Shown one piece after another: positions 20,901-28,338 of a stretch of DNA of 64,000 nt; position 1 is the stretch's first letter, and each line of letters starts with the position of its first letter. Below the pieces are notes generated by a model. The model was not told the DNA's origin and did no database searches. It worked only from the letters and a program-made list of their open reading frames with translations. Made by a program: the position numbers and the translations under genes. Source of the stretch: Gammaproteobacteria bacterium (GTDB taxonomy: Bacteria > Pseudomonadota > Gammaproteobacteria > Nitrosococcales > Methylophagaceae); contig JAOUJZ010000001.1 of NCBI GenBank assembly GCA_029882915.1, positions 118,035 through 182,034 of the forward strand. Reading direction: 5' to 3'.

Positions 20901-21742
20901 ATTGACACAATCTTGGCACCTTTATAACGAACCTCTGTAGCAAAATGTGCATCAGGAGTTCGTGTCATCGGTAGATTTGCACCTGTGATCACTATATAAG
21001 TAGAGTTATACCAGTCTGCTGCTTCAGGTACGTCTGTCTGTTCGCCCCATGTTTGTGGGCTTGCAGCAGGTAAATCACAATACCAGTCATAAAAAGAGCC
21101 GCAGGCACCACCGATGAGAGAGAGGTATCGAGAGCCTGCAGCGTAAGAAATCATTGACATAGCTGGAATTGGTGAGAAGCCGTAAATACGATCCGGACCC
21201 CATTTATCAATAGTATAAATATTGGCGGCGGCTGTAATCTCAGTCACCTCTTCCCATGTCGCCCGAACAAAACCACCTAAACCACGGACCGAAGTGTATT
21301 TTTTACGCTTGTTTTCATCTGCTTGAATCGCAGCCCATGCTTCTACTGGGTCTTTACCTGAACGACGTTCAGCACGATACAACTCAAGTAATCGACCACG
21401 AATAAGTGGATATTTAATACGGTGAGGACTGTATAAGTACCATGAAAAACTCGCACCACGCTGACAACCTCGCGGCTCGTGATTAGGCATATCTTCGCGA
21501 GTACGTGGATAATCTGTTTGCTGCATTTCAAATGACACTAGGCCATTTTTAACAAATATTTTCCAGGAACAACCACCGGTACAATTTACCCCATGGGTAG
21601 AACGCACCACCTTGTCATGACGCCAGCGATTACGATATCCATCTTCCCATTGACGATCTTCGTTGGTCACGATGCCATGTTCATCCGAAAAGGTTTCTTT
21701 AACCTTATCGAAGAAATTTAATCTATCCAGAAAGTGACTCAT
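17993..21742 (-). CDS. narG: Respiratory nitrate reductase alpha subunit (molybdoenzyme)
   Basis: 1249 aa; 'VRSTHGVNCTGGCSWKIFVKNGLV', 'GACGSFYDWYCDLPAASPQTWGEQTDVPE'. Confidence 0.99.
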   Translation of the reverse strand: MSHFLDRLNFFDKVKETFSDEHGIVTNEDRQWEDGYRNRWRHDKVVRSTHGVNCTGGCSWKIFVKNGLVSFEMQQTDYPRTREDMPNHEPRGCQRGASFSWYLYSPHRIKYPLIRGRLLELYRAERRSGKDPVEAWAAIQADENKRKKYTSVRGLGGFVRATWEEVTEITAAANIYTIDKWGPDRIYGFSPIPAMSMISYAAGSRYLSLIGGACGSFYDWYCDLPAASPQTWGEQTDVPEAADWYNSTYIVITGANLPMTRTPDAHFATEVRYKGAKIVSMAPDYAEYVKFADLWMPVKQGTDSAAFMAMGHVALKEFHIDKQEPYFTAYARQNTDLPMQVILRKHGGGYVSDRCLRASDFDNNLGEDNNPEWKTIVYDENSKTFVAPNGSIGFRWGEEGKWNLLPKASDNDIIEELSCIDNHDEVVSVGFPHFTPDEPGLLWRNVPTRKLTLANGEDVFVTSVFDLQLANYSLDRGLGGENVAKSYADADVAYTPAWAEKVTGVKAADIERTGREFADNAAKTTGKSMVIMGAAINHWYHNDLSYRSIMNLLHMCGCVGQSGGGWAHYVGQEKLRPQAGWAPIAFALDWQRPPRHQNSTSFWYFHTDQWRYDTINPDDLQSPAAKAKYKGYSIADYNVVATRLGWLPSSPHWNKNPITLAKEAEQAGVTDEAGMGAYVAKQLKEGELDVAFADPDAPENWPRNLFVWRANLIGTSAKGHEYFLKHLLGAQNGVMQEGGDGNRCKEVKWHEEAPIAKLDLMVDINFRLNSTGAYSDIVLPTATWYEKNDLNTTDMHPFIHPLSEAVSPGWESKSDWQIFQSIAKKFSELGGQHLGVRKDVVALPMQHDSPAELAQPFGEVKDWKRGECEPVPGKTMPIIKVIERDYGSIYNKYIALGPLMTTIGNNIKGVDWNTEQEYEELKKLNYTVKVPGVSYGMPSLEEDIYVCDSVMRMAPETNGEVAHKSWSALSKKTGIDHHHLYAGRQEEKITFRDIQAQPRKIITAPTWSGIESEHVSYTAGYTNVHEHIPFRTLTGRAHFYQDHEWMLDFGEGNCTYRPPIDMKAHEKLPDNVRKKPHLTLSWITPHSKWGIHSTYQDNLRMLQLFRGGPYTWISEQDAKQIGLVDNDWIEIINANGATITRAVISQRIPNGMAMMYHAQEKNVNVPGSPSTGKRGGILNSVTRIAMKPTNMIGGYAQLSYAFNYYGTVGSQRDEVVVVHKLADQDIDWLERPLTPEREAQLNPIGIGKK

Positions 21743-21766
21743 AGTATTCTCTCCGTTATTACTTCT

Positions 21767-21788
21767 GCTTGATATATGTGTGTCAAGC
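21767..21788. repeat. Inverted repeat in the narG leader
   Basis: GCTTGA-N10-TCAAGC, 25 bp upstream of the narG ATG. Confidence 0.4.
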
Positions 21789-21807
21789 GATAAATATGTA
21801 GAACATA

Positions 21808-21828
21808 GTGGTCAGACTCACTGACCAC
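21808..21828 (-). terminator. Hairpin between narK-type gene and narG; attenuator or weak terminator
   Basis: GTGGTCAG-actca-CTGACCAC 8-bp stem, 16 nt past the transporter stop codon. Confidence 0.45.
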
Positions 21829-21844
21829 CTTCTTCTAATGGATT

Positions 21845-23464
21845 TTATGGATTGTGGAACTCTGCATCTTTACGCAAGTAGAACCACCAGTTAATAACCA
21901 TGCAAACGGCATAGAAAATGGCAAATCCATAAAGCGCATTTTCTGGTGTTGTTGCTTTAATTTGTTCTCCAAAGACTTTTGGAATAATGAATGCACCATA
22001 GGCAGCCACAGCAGAAGTCCAACCTAGTACTGGGCCCGCTTGCTCTTTATTGAACACTTGAGAGATAGTACGGAAAGTGGATCCATTACCTAACCCTGTA
22101 GCCGCAAAAAGAATCACAAACAAGACCAAGAAAGGCATAAAGTACTGCTCAGGTGTTGCTGATGCATAAGCTTGCTTCATAAAATATGCTACGCCCAATG
22201 CAGAAGCCACCATAATCGCTGAGATAATTTGTGTTACTTTCGCTCCACCCATTTTATCCGCAATCATACCGCCCACTGGACGAATCAATGCCCCTACAAA
22301 AGCGCCCATCCAAGCATACCTTAAAGCTGACGGACCATTTGGATTGGTCACATCATGTGTCATGACACCGTCAACTAATAAATGTTGATATCCAAATACA
22401 ACTTTAATGGCTAACGCTAATGTTGCCGCATAACCAATAAATGAACCGAATGTCATTACATAAATAATAGTCATGGCCCATGTGTGTTTATTGTCAAAAA
22501 TCTTGTATTGACGATTCAGCCCTTCTTTGTAGTCGCTGCCCAAAGGTAAAAGTTTTAATAGCAATACTGTCAAAACAATCACTATTGGCAGTGCTATCCA
22601 TTTACTCAACATCATTCCAGAACCATGTGCTACCTCTGGCAACATTAACCACAAACCAAATGCAGCGGTTGCAAGACCTAAAATCAACATCACAATGATC
22701 TTAATGAAGGCGCTCACGGTAGAGCCGATATTAGGTGACACAAATTCTTCTGTAATGTTATTCATCCCCATCCAGGTTGCAATTGAAAGTGGGATTAAGA
22801 TGATTAACCAGATATAACCTGCATTTTGAATATAGGTATCAGTACCTGCAGGAATTTTGCCGATGAGCGTACCTGAAGAAATCAGTAATTCCATTGGTTC
22901 ACCTGTAAATCCAACAGCCATGGTCATTGCCAATGGAATCAGGATTTGCATGGTAGTCACACCAAAGTTACCTAAACCCGCGTTCATTCCTAATGAATAC
23001 CCCTGTATCTTCTTAGGATAGAAGAAAGAAATATTTGACATTGAAGAGGCAAAGTTACCACCACCAATACCAGACAGTAAGGCTAAAATCTGGAAATGCC
23101 AAAATGGAGTGTCTGGGCTAGATAAAGCTATACCAACCCCTAACGCTGGCAAAATTAACAGTGATGTGGTTAAGAAAATAGTATTTCTACCCCCTGCTAA
23201 ACGAATGAAGAAGGTAGAAGGGATCCTTAATGTTGCACCAGACAAACCTGCAATTGCCGCTAGGGTGAACAACTGTGATTTTTCAAAACCACCATAACCA
23301 AGATTGAGCATTTGGACAGTGATGATGCCCCACATTAACCACACTGCAAAACCACTCAACAAGCTTGGAATTGATATCCAAAGATTCCTGCTCGCTATTT
23401 TTTTCCCTGTGGATTCCCAGAACTGCTCGTCCTCGACATCCCATTTTTGTAGATCTTTAGCCAT
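21845..23464 (-). CDS. narK: Nitrate/nitrite MFS transporter, NarK family (E. coli NarK-like, 539 aa)
   Basis: 12 TM, 'GIGGGNFASSMSNISFFYPKKIQGYSLGMNAGLGNFGV', 'GLGNGSTFRTISQVF' nitrate signature motifs. Confidence 0.94.
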   Translation of the reverse strand: MAKDLQKWDVEDEQFWESTGKKIASRNLWISIPSLLSGFAVWLMWGIITVQMLNLGYGGFEKSQLFTLAAIAGLSGATLRIPSTFFIRLAGGRNTIFLTTSLLILPALGVGIALSSPDTPFWHFQILALLSGIGGGNFASSMSNISFFYPKKIQGYSLGMNAGLGNFGVTTMQILIPLAMTMAVGFTGEPMELLISSGTLIGKIPAGTDTYIQNAGYIWLIILIPLSIATWMGMNNITEEFVSPNIGSTVSAFIKIIVMLILGLATAAFGLWLMLPEVAHGSGMMLSKWIALPIVIVLTVLLLKLLPLGSDYKEGLNRQYKIFDNKHTWAMTIIYVMTFGSFIGYAATLALAIKVVFGYQHLLVDGVMTHDVTNPNGPSALRYAWMGAFVGALIRPVGGMIADKMGGAKVTQIISAIMVASALGVAYFMKQAYASATPEQYFMPFLVLFVILFAATGLGNGSTFRTISQVFNKEQAGPVLGWTSAVAAYGAFIIPKVFGEQIKATTPENALYGFAIFYAVCMVINWWFYLRKDAEFHNP

Positions 23465-23520
23465 GGCTAATATCCTCTAGTTAATTATTCCAAATATATC
23501 CACTATTACCCGCATAGGAA

Positions 23521-24813
23521 TTACTCTATTAATTCTGCATCTCTTTCTGCCCTACGAACTAAATATGCTTCATGCCGTTCCTGTTTCATTGGGCGCACTT
23601 CTGTCCAATACATCCATAGTAGAGATACCCAGATAACGCCAAACATCAACATAAAGGCTGACGAACGAACACCAGTCAAATCAACCAATGCACCGAACAT
23701 AATAGGAAGTAAAAATCCCCCCATGCCACCAGCAAGACCAACGATGCCGGAAATGACACCGATGTTGTGTGAATAGTCATCTGAAATGTATTTGAAGACT
23801 GATGCTTTACCGATAGCAAAAGCCACCCCAATGGTAAACATCAATACTGTAAATACAGTAGCATTTAAGCCTATATCAAAGCCCAAAGGACCATCTACAG
23901 TCATAATACTTAGATGAGTTTGTGGGTAAGAAAGGAAGAATAGACAAACCAATGACACCCATAACACCCACCATGTAACTGTATGAGCACCATATTTATC
24001 GGAATAGAACCCACCTATGGCTCGAAGAATACCGCCCGGCAATGAGAAGCATGCAGCCAGCAAGGCAGCCGTTTTAATATCGAAGCCATATTCACCAATA
24101 TAGTATTTGGTCATCCATAATGACAAAGCTACGTAGCCACCAAACACAATTGAATAATACTGACAAAGCTTCCAGACCTTAGGATCATTTAACGCCTTCA
24201 ACTGATCAGCTATGGTGATGCTTTTACTATTATTAGTGGCGCTACTGTGAGCGGGGTCAGTAAAAGTAAACATCCAGAAAGCTATTGCAGTTACTGTCAT
24301 CAACACTGCATACACTTTTGGCACCATAGTCCAGCCGTATGCAACCACAATACTGGGAGCAATCAATTTGGTGAGTGCAGCACCAACATTACCGGCTCCA
24401 AAGATTCCCATAGCTGTACCTTGCTGGTTTCTTGGGAACCAACGAGCACAATAAGCAATACCCACTGTAAAAGAGGCGCCGGCAAGCCCCACAAACAAAC
24501 CTGTTACCAAGTAATGCCAATAAGCCGTGCCGTAAGAAATAAGCCAAATAGGAACGATGGTAGACACCATCAACCAAAAAAATACCACGCGACCACCGAA
24601 CTTGTCGGTCAACATACCAATTGGTAGTCGGAATAGAGAACCGGTCAATACGGGCATCGCTACCAAAACACCGAACTGTGTTTCATTTAACCCCAGCGTT
24701 TCCTTAATAGGAATACCGATTACTGCAAACATCATCCACACCATAAAACATACGGTGAAAGACAAAGTACTCATTCCTACTACGGACCATGCCTTGGTTT
24801 TTTCTGTTGTCAT
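23521..24813 (-). CDS. narK: Nitrate MFS transporter, NNP family (NarK1-like, 430 aa)
   Basis: 'GLAGASFTVGIAYCARWFPRNQQGTAMGIFGAGNVGAALTK', 'GGILRAIGGFYSDKYGA'. Confidence 0.94.
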   Translation of the reverse strand: MTTEKTKAWSVVGMSTLSFTVCFMVWMMFAVIGIPIKETLGLNETQFGVLVAMPVLTGSLFRLPIGMLTDKFGGRVVFFWLMVSTIVPIWLISYGTAYWHYLVTGLFVGLAGASFTVGIAYCARWFPRNQQGTAMGIFGAGNVGAALTKLIAPSIVVAYGWTMVPKVYAVLMTVTAIAFWMFTFTDPAHSSATNNSKSITIADQLKALNDPKVWKLCQYYSIVFGGYVALSLWMTKYYIGEYGFDIKTAALLAACFSLPGGILRAIGGFYSDKYGAHTVTWWVLWVSLVCLFFLSYPQTHLSIMTVDGPLGFDIGLNATVFTVLMFTIGVAFAIGKASVFKYISDDYSHNIGVISGIVGLAGGMGGFLLPIMFGALVDLTGVRSSAFMLMFGVIWVSLLWMYWTEVRPMKQERHEAYLVRRAERDAELIE

Positions 24814-24905
24814 AACGTCCTCCAGTCACAGTGATTTATTCACAGTTAAAGGATAGGCGCATTAACAACGGTGTGATATTAGCCAGAAGTACAATTTGGG
24901 AACTA

Positions 24906-24923
24906 AAAAGAACTAGTTCTTTT
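24906..24923. promoter_or_regulatory. Perfect 18-bp palindrome in the narL-narK intergenic region
   Basis: AAAAGAACTAGTTCTTTT. Confidence 0.4.
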
Positions 24924-24978
24924 GGGTAGGGTACGGAGTGATTAGATAGTAGATGAAGATTTTCATCACTGAACAGAG

Positions 24979-25641
24979 TTAATGCTCAGTGCTGGGAACA
25001 AGTCCATGTTCAACAGCATACACTGCCGCCTGAACACGACTCGATAGGTTGAGTTTACGTAAAATACCCTGCACATGAATTTTAACTGTCGACTCCGCCA
25101 AATCAAGTGTTCTGGCAATGCCTTTATTACTCTCACCACGAGCTAGCAGGACGATGATTTCACTCTCTCGTGGCGTCAAGTGAATAGTCTGTTGCTGTAT
25201 CGACTGCAATGGGTCTGGTTCGCGGATTACATCAGCCAACTTCGCAGCCATTTGTGGGGATATGACTGATTCGCCTTTAATAGCTTGATGTATAGAATCT
25301 ACCAAAAAGTCTATTTCTATATTTTTCAGTAAATATCCTCGAGCACCAGCACGTAATGCCTGTAATAAATCCTGTGCATCTTCTGAAACAGTCAACATCA
25401 ATACCTGAGACTCTGGTACATCTTGTTGTAACACCTGCAAAGTCTGTAAGCCATTCGTTCCAGGCATATGTAGATCGAGAAGAATGACATCAGGCTTCAA
25501 CGTCTTGGCAAGCTTAATTCCATCAAGACCATTACTAGCCTCGGCTACCACCTCGAACTCATCCTGACTTTCAAGCAACGATTTGATGCCACTACGAAAT
25601 AAACTATGATCATCAATCAATAAAATACGTATTACCGTCAC
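24979..25641 (-). CDS. narL: Nitrate/nitrite response regulator
   Basis: 'ILLIDDHSLFRSGIKSLLE', 'LDLHMPGTNGL', LuxR HTH 'LTPRESEIIVLLARGESNKGIARTLDLAESTVKIHVQGILRKLNL'; 4-nt overlap with narX. Confidence 0.95.
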   Translation of the reverse strand: MTVIRILLIDDHSLFRSGIKSLLESQDEFEVVAEASNGLDGIKLAKTLKPDVILLDLHMPGTNGLQTLQVLQQDVPESQVLMLTVSEDAQDLLQALRAGARGYLLKNIEIDFLVDSIHQAIKGESVISPQMAAKLADVIREPDPLQSIQQQTIHLTPRESEIIVLLARGESNKGIARTLDLAESTVKIHVQGILRKLNLSSRVQAAVYAVEHGLVPSTEH

Positions 25642-27587
25642 GCTTCTATAGCCTCAGCTACTAAAAAGGAATTACTGGCTAAAGGAAGGTTTAAACATAC
25701 CGTAGTTCCAGATCCAACGACAGAATTAATAGTCAGATTGGCATGGATACGATGAGTCCGCTCCTTCATAATACGAAGTCCAACATGAGTATCAGATATT
25801 TCCTTGGCATCATCGAAACCGATACCATTATCCTTAATAATCATCTGGCAGCCCGCTTCGTGTCTAAAAGTCACCTCGACTAATGTTGCTTGTGAATGCT
25901 TACGGATATTAGAAAGGCTCTCGTGTAAAATATGCATCAATTGCAATATGGTTTCAGGTTGAAGCGGCACAGCATTACCTTCATATTTATACCTTGTTTT
26001 AATTCCGGTTTGCCCTTCAAATTTTTCCAACGCACTACGGATCGCAACATCAATATCATCATGCTCAGTACGCGTACGGAAATGGACCAACAATTCCCTG
26101 ACATCATCATAACTTTCTTGTATTCCTTCCTTGATTTTGACTAAGGTGCCATCGACACTCTCATAATGTCCTTTTCGCAGACTATCTTGTAATAGTTGAG
26201 CCTGAATGTTCAAAAAAGCCAGTGATTGTGCGATGCTATCGTGAAGTTCCTGTGCCAATAAATTACGTTCTTCAGAGATAGCTAATTCTTTTTCACGCTC
26301 CACAAATCGTTGATTTTCAATAGCAGCTCCCAAGTGCTGGCTCACCGTTTCCAGCAATTTCACCTCTGAAGGCGGCAATACCCTCGGTTCTTTAAAAAAT
26401 AGATTAAATACACCTATTATATTCTGCCTCGTTTTGATCGGTGCAGCTATAATCCCTTCAAAACCTTCATTTTGGCATGTATGCCTAGATAACTCTGTTT
26501 GATCAATATCTGCAACCTTACAACTGACAGCACTGGCACCTATTGCAGATTCACCACATAAGCAATCACCACAGGATAAAGTTGATTCCTTGGTAAGAAA
26601 ATCTTCTGAAACACCATACCATGCAACAATAGGAGCTTTTTCATGCTTTGGATCAATTAATCGTATAACACCTGCACTGGCACCAAACAACATTACCATC
26701 TTTCCAAGAACGCCATCGCATAATATTTCTGTAGCTGATGCCGTATTTAAAAATGATGTTGTATCGTACAATGCTGCCAGTTCACGACTTTTAAACTCTA
26801 TGCTTTGTGTTTTACTTTTGACCCGCTGTTCGAGGGTGGCGTAGATTTCCTGTAAATGTTCTGCCATTCGGTTAAATCCAACCGCCAACTCTTCCAGTTC
26901 ATCCTGTCCATTCACGGGTAGGCGAACACTAAAATCACCTTTACCCATTTTATCCAGACCATCTTTAATTCGATGAACAGGAATTATCACCATTCTCATA
27001 AACAAATAGATCAACAATAGTGTCCCTATTAAAGCCAGGATAACCAGACCTAACTGAAAACTACGTAATAATTTTGTTGCCCGAGCCTGACTCTGCTCCA
27101 CCATCACAACCAAGGCATCTATATCTGCAACAAAAGCTTTTAACTCACTCCTGTAATTTTCCAGAAGTCGACTCGCTTTTTTCGTGTTCGTTTCTTTGAG
27201 AATGTCAAGAACATGTGGCTTGTTTCGCTCAAACCACGCTTTCTGAATCTGCTTTAATGACGAGCGAAGCTCAGGATCATTAGGCAATAACAACGGTCGG
27301 ACAGGATCCCCCTTTTCTAGCACTAATAGCGTTTTTTCAAACAAATTAATTTCGTTGTTAGTTTCGATTGTTAATGCTGAAGAGGGATCTTCAACATGTT
27401 GAGCTAACAAAAACGCAATACTATATGAACGCATGCGCTGACTACCTGCGTCGTTAATTGCGGCTGCTCCGCCTTCCAGACGCCAGGAAACCATTAAAGT
27501 AGACGCAATTGCCACAAATGCAATCACAAAATAGATAATTAATAAGCCGGTAATCTTTTGGTGAATAGACAGGGTAGAAAAATTCAA
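25638..27587 (-). CDS. narX: Nitrate/nitrite sensor histidine kinase
   Basis: N-terminal NIT-like 'GGAAAINDAGSQRMRSYSIAF' P-box, HAMP, cysteine-rich linker 'LSCGDCLCGESAIGA', HisKA_3 'LAQELHDSIAQSLAFLNIQ'. Confidence 0.94.
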   Translation of the reverse strand: MNFSTLSIHQKITGLLIIYFVIAFVAIASTLMVSWRLEGGAAAINDAGSQRMRSYSIAFLLAQHVEDPSSALTIETNNEINLFEKTLLVLEKGDPVRPLLLPNDPELRSSLKQIQKAWFERNKPHVLDILKETNTKKASRLLENYRSELKAFVADIDALVVMVEQSQARATKLLRSFQLGLVILALIGTLLLIYLFMRMVIIPVHRIKDGLDKMGKGDFSVRLPVNGQDELEELAVGFNRMAEHLQEIYATLEQRVKSKTQSIEFKSRELAALYDTTSFLNTASATEILCDGVLGKMVMLFGASAGVIRLIDPKHEKAPIVAWYGVSEDFLTKESTLSCGDCLCGESAIGASAVSCKVADIDQTELSRHTCQNEGFEGIIAAPIKTRQNIIGVFNLFFKEPRVLPPSEVKLLETVSQHLGAAIENQRFVEREKELAISEERNLLAQELHDSIAQSLAFLNIQAQLLQDSLRKGHYESVDGTLVKIKEGIQESYDDVRELLVHFRTRTEHDDIDVAIRSALEKFEGQTGIKTRYKYEGNAVPLQPETILQLMHILHESLSNIRKHSQATLVEVTFRHEAGCQMIIKDNGIGFDDAKEISDTHVGLRIMKERTHRIHANLTINSVVGSGTTVCLNLPLASNSFLVAEAIEA

Positions 27588-27633
27588 AACCAGGCAACCA
27601 CATTCAAATCAAAAAAATTAGTGTAAGGCGGTA

Positions 27634-27647
27634 TGAAATTAATTTCA
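27634..27647. promoter_or_regulatory. 14-bp AT-rich palindrome upstream of narX
   Basis: TGAAATTAATTTCA. Confidence 0.25.
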
Positions 27648-27819
27648 CCTACTTTTTTCAATCATGTCTTTAAATAAGACACTAATTACACATAATTATG
27701 GCGATCATTAATGCCGTTTTCATACTGTACGGGTAATTGCCAGCATCTAGCTTAATTTTGTCGTAACTGGTATCTTTACAGGCTGTTTTTAATCACCATA
27801 TTTATTAGAGAGAGAAATA

Positions 27820-27924
27820 ATGGAAAAGCTAGAGAATTTCATGATTGAAAAGTTTTCAGGGTTCATTTTTGCATTCGCGATTTTTTGGTTATCGCTAGTC
27901 GCATATGGCTTATTTAATTCTTAA
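27820..27924 (+). CDS. Predicted 34-aa single-pass membrane microprotein (paralog 1)
   Basis: ATG..TAA translates MEKLENFMIEKFSGFIFAFAIFWLSLVAYGLFNS; upstream GAGAGAGA RBS; terminator 28 nt downstream; paralog at 28101. Confidence 0.75.
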   Translation: MEKLENFMIEKFSGFIFAFAIFWLSLVAYGLFNS

Positions 27925-27951
27925 ATAAAACATCTTGATTCATTATCTAAT

Positions 27952-27979
27952 AAAGCCAGTTATCCCGACTGGCTTTTTT
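27952..27979 (+). terminator. Rho-independent terminator after microprotein 1
   Basis: AAAGCCAGT-tatcccg-ACTGGCTTTTTT. Confidence 0.9.
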
Positions 27980-28013
27980 ATAGCTAACGCCCTTACAATA
28001 AAAAGCTGGTTCT

Positions 28014-28027
28014 TTGATCCAGATCAA
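28014..28027 (+). promoter_or_regulatory. Perfect FNR/ANR-type box upstream of microprotein 2
   Basis: TTGAT-CCAG-ATCAA matches TTGATN4ATCAA at all 10 defined positions; followed by a -10-like CATAAT at 28047-28052, consistent with a class II (-41.5) promoter. Confidence 0.8.
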
Positions 28028-28100
28028 TGCCTTTAGATCGTAAATACATAATCATTACGCTAGTTATTTGTCCCAACCAATTTAGTGAGAGGTGGTTATC

Positions 28101-28205
28101 ATGGAAAAACTGGAAACGTGGATTATTGAAAGCTTTACTGGAATTATTTTTGCCTTTGGCTTGTCGTGGATAGCTCTGGTCGTTTATGGCTTAGTAATGT
28201 CTTAA
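28101..28205 (+). CDS. Predicted 34-aa single-pass membrane microprotein (paralog 2)
   Basis: ATG..TAA translates MEKLETWIIESFTGIIFAFGLSWIALVVYGLVMS; 20/34 identical to paralog 1; GAGAGGTGG RBS; own promoter and terminator. Confidence 0.8.
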   Translation: MEKLETWIIESFTGIIFAFGLSWIALVVYGLVMS

Positions 28206-28224
28206 CATCTCATTTTCCCAAGCA

Positions 28225-28269
28225 ACATTAAAAGGCGGATTACATTAAGTAGTCCGCCTTTTTTAATGT
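28225..28269 (+). terminator. Rho-independent terminator after microprotein 2
   Basis: AAAGGCGGA-ttacattaagtag-TCCGCCTTTTTT, with an outer ACATTA/TAATGT extension. Confidence 0.9.
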
Positions 28270-28338
28270 GCATTGTTGCCAGATCATCATCATTGGCTTA
28301 GCATCAAAGTATTCAAACAAAATGCAGGGACTATAGTA

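Noticed and set aside
21767-21788. CTTGA...TCAAG upstream of narG as an FNR box
   Set aside because: Spacing between half-sites is wrong (10 bp instead of the FNR geometry); listed only as an inverted repeat.
24823-24845. CAGTGATTTATTCACAG as a CRP/FNR site
   Set aside because: Spacer is one base short of the TGA-N6-TCA geometry.
27695-27708. ATTATGGCGATCAT as an FNR box for the first microprotein
   Set aside because: Only 7/10 defined positions match; not distinguishable from chance in AT-rich intergenic DNA.
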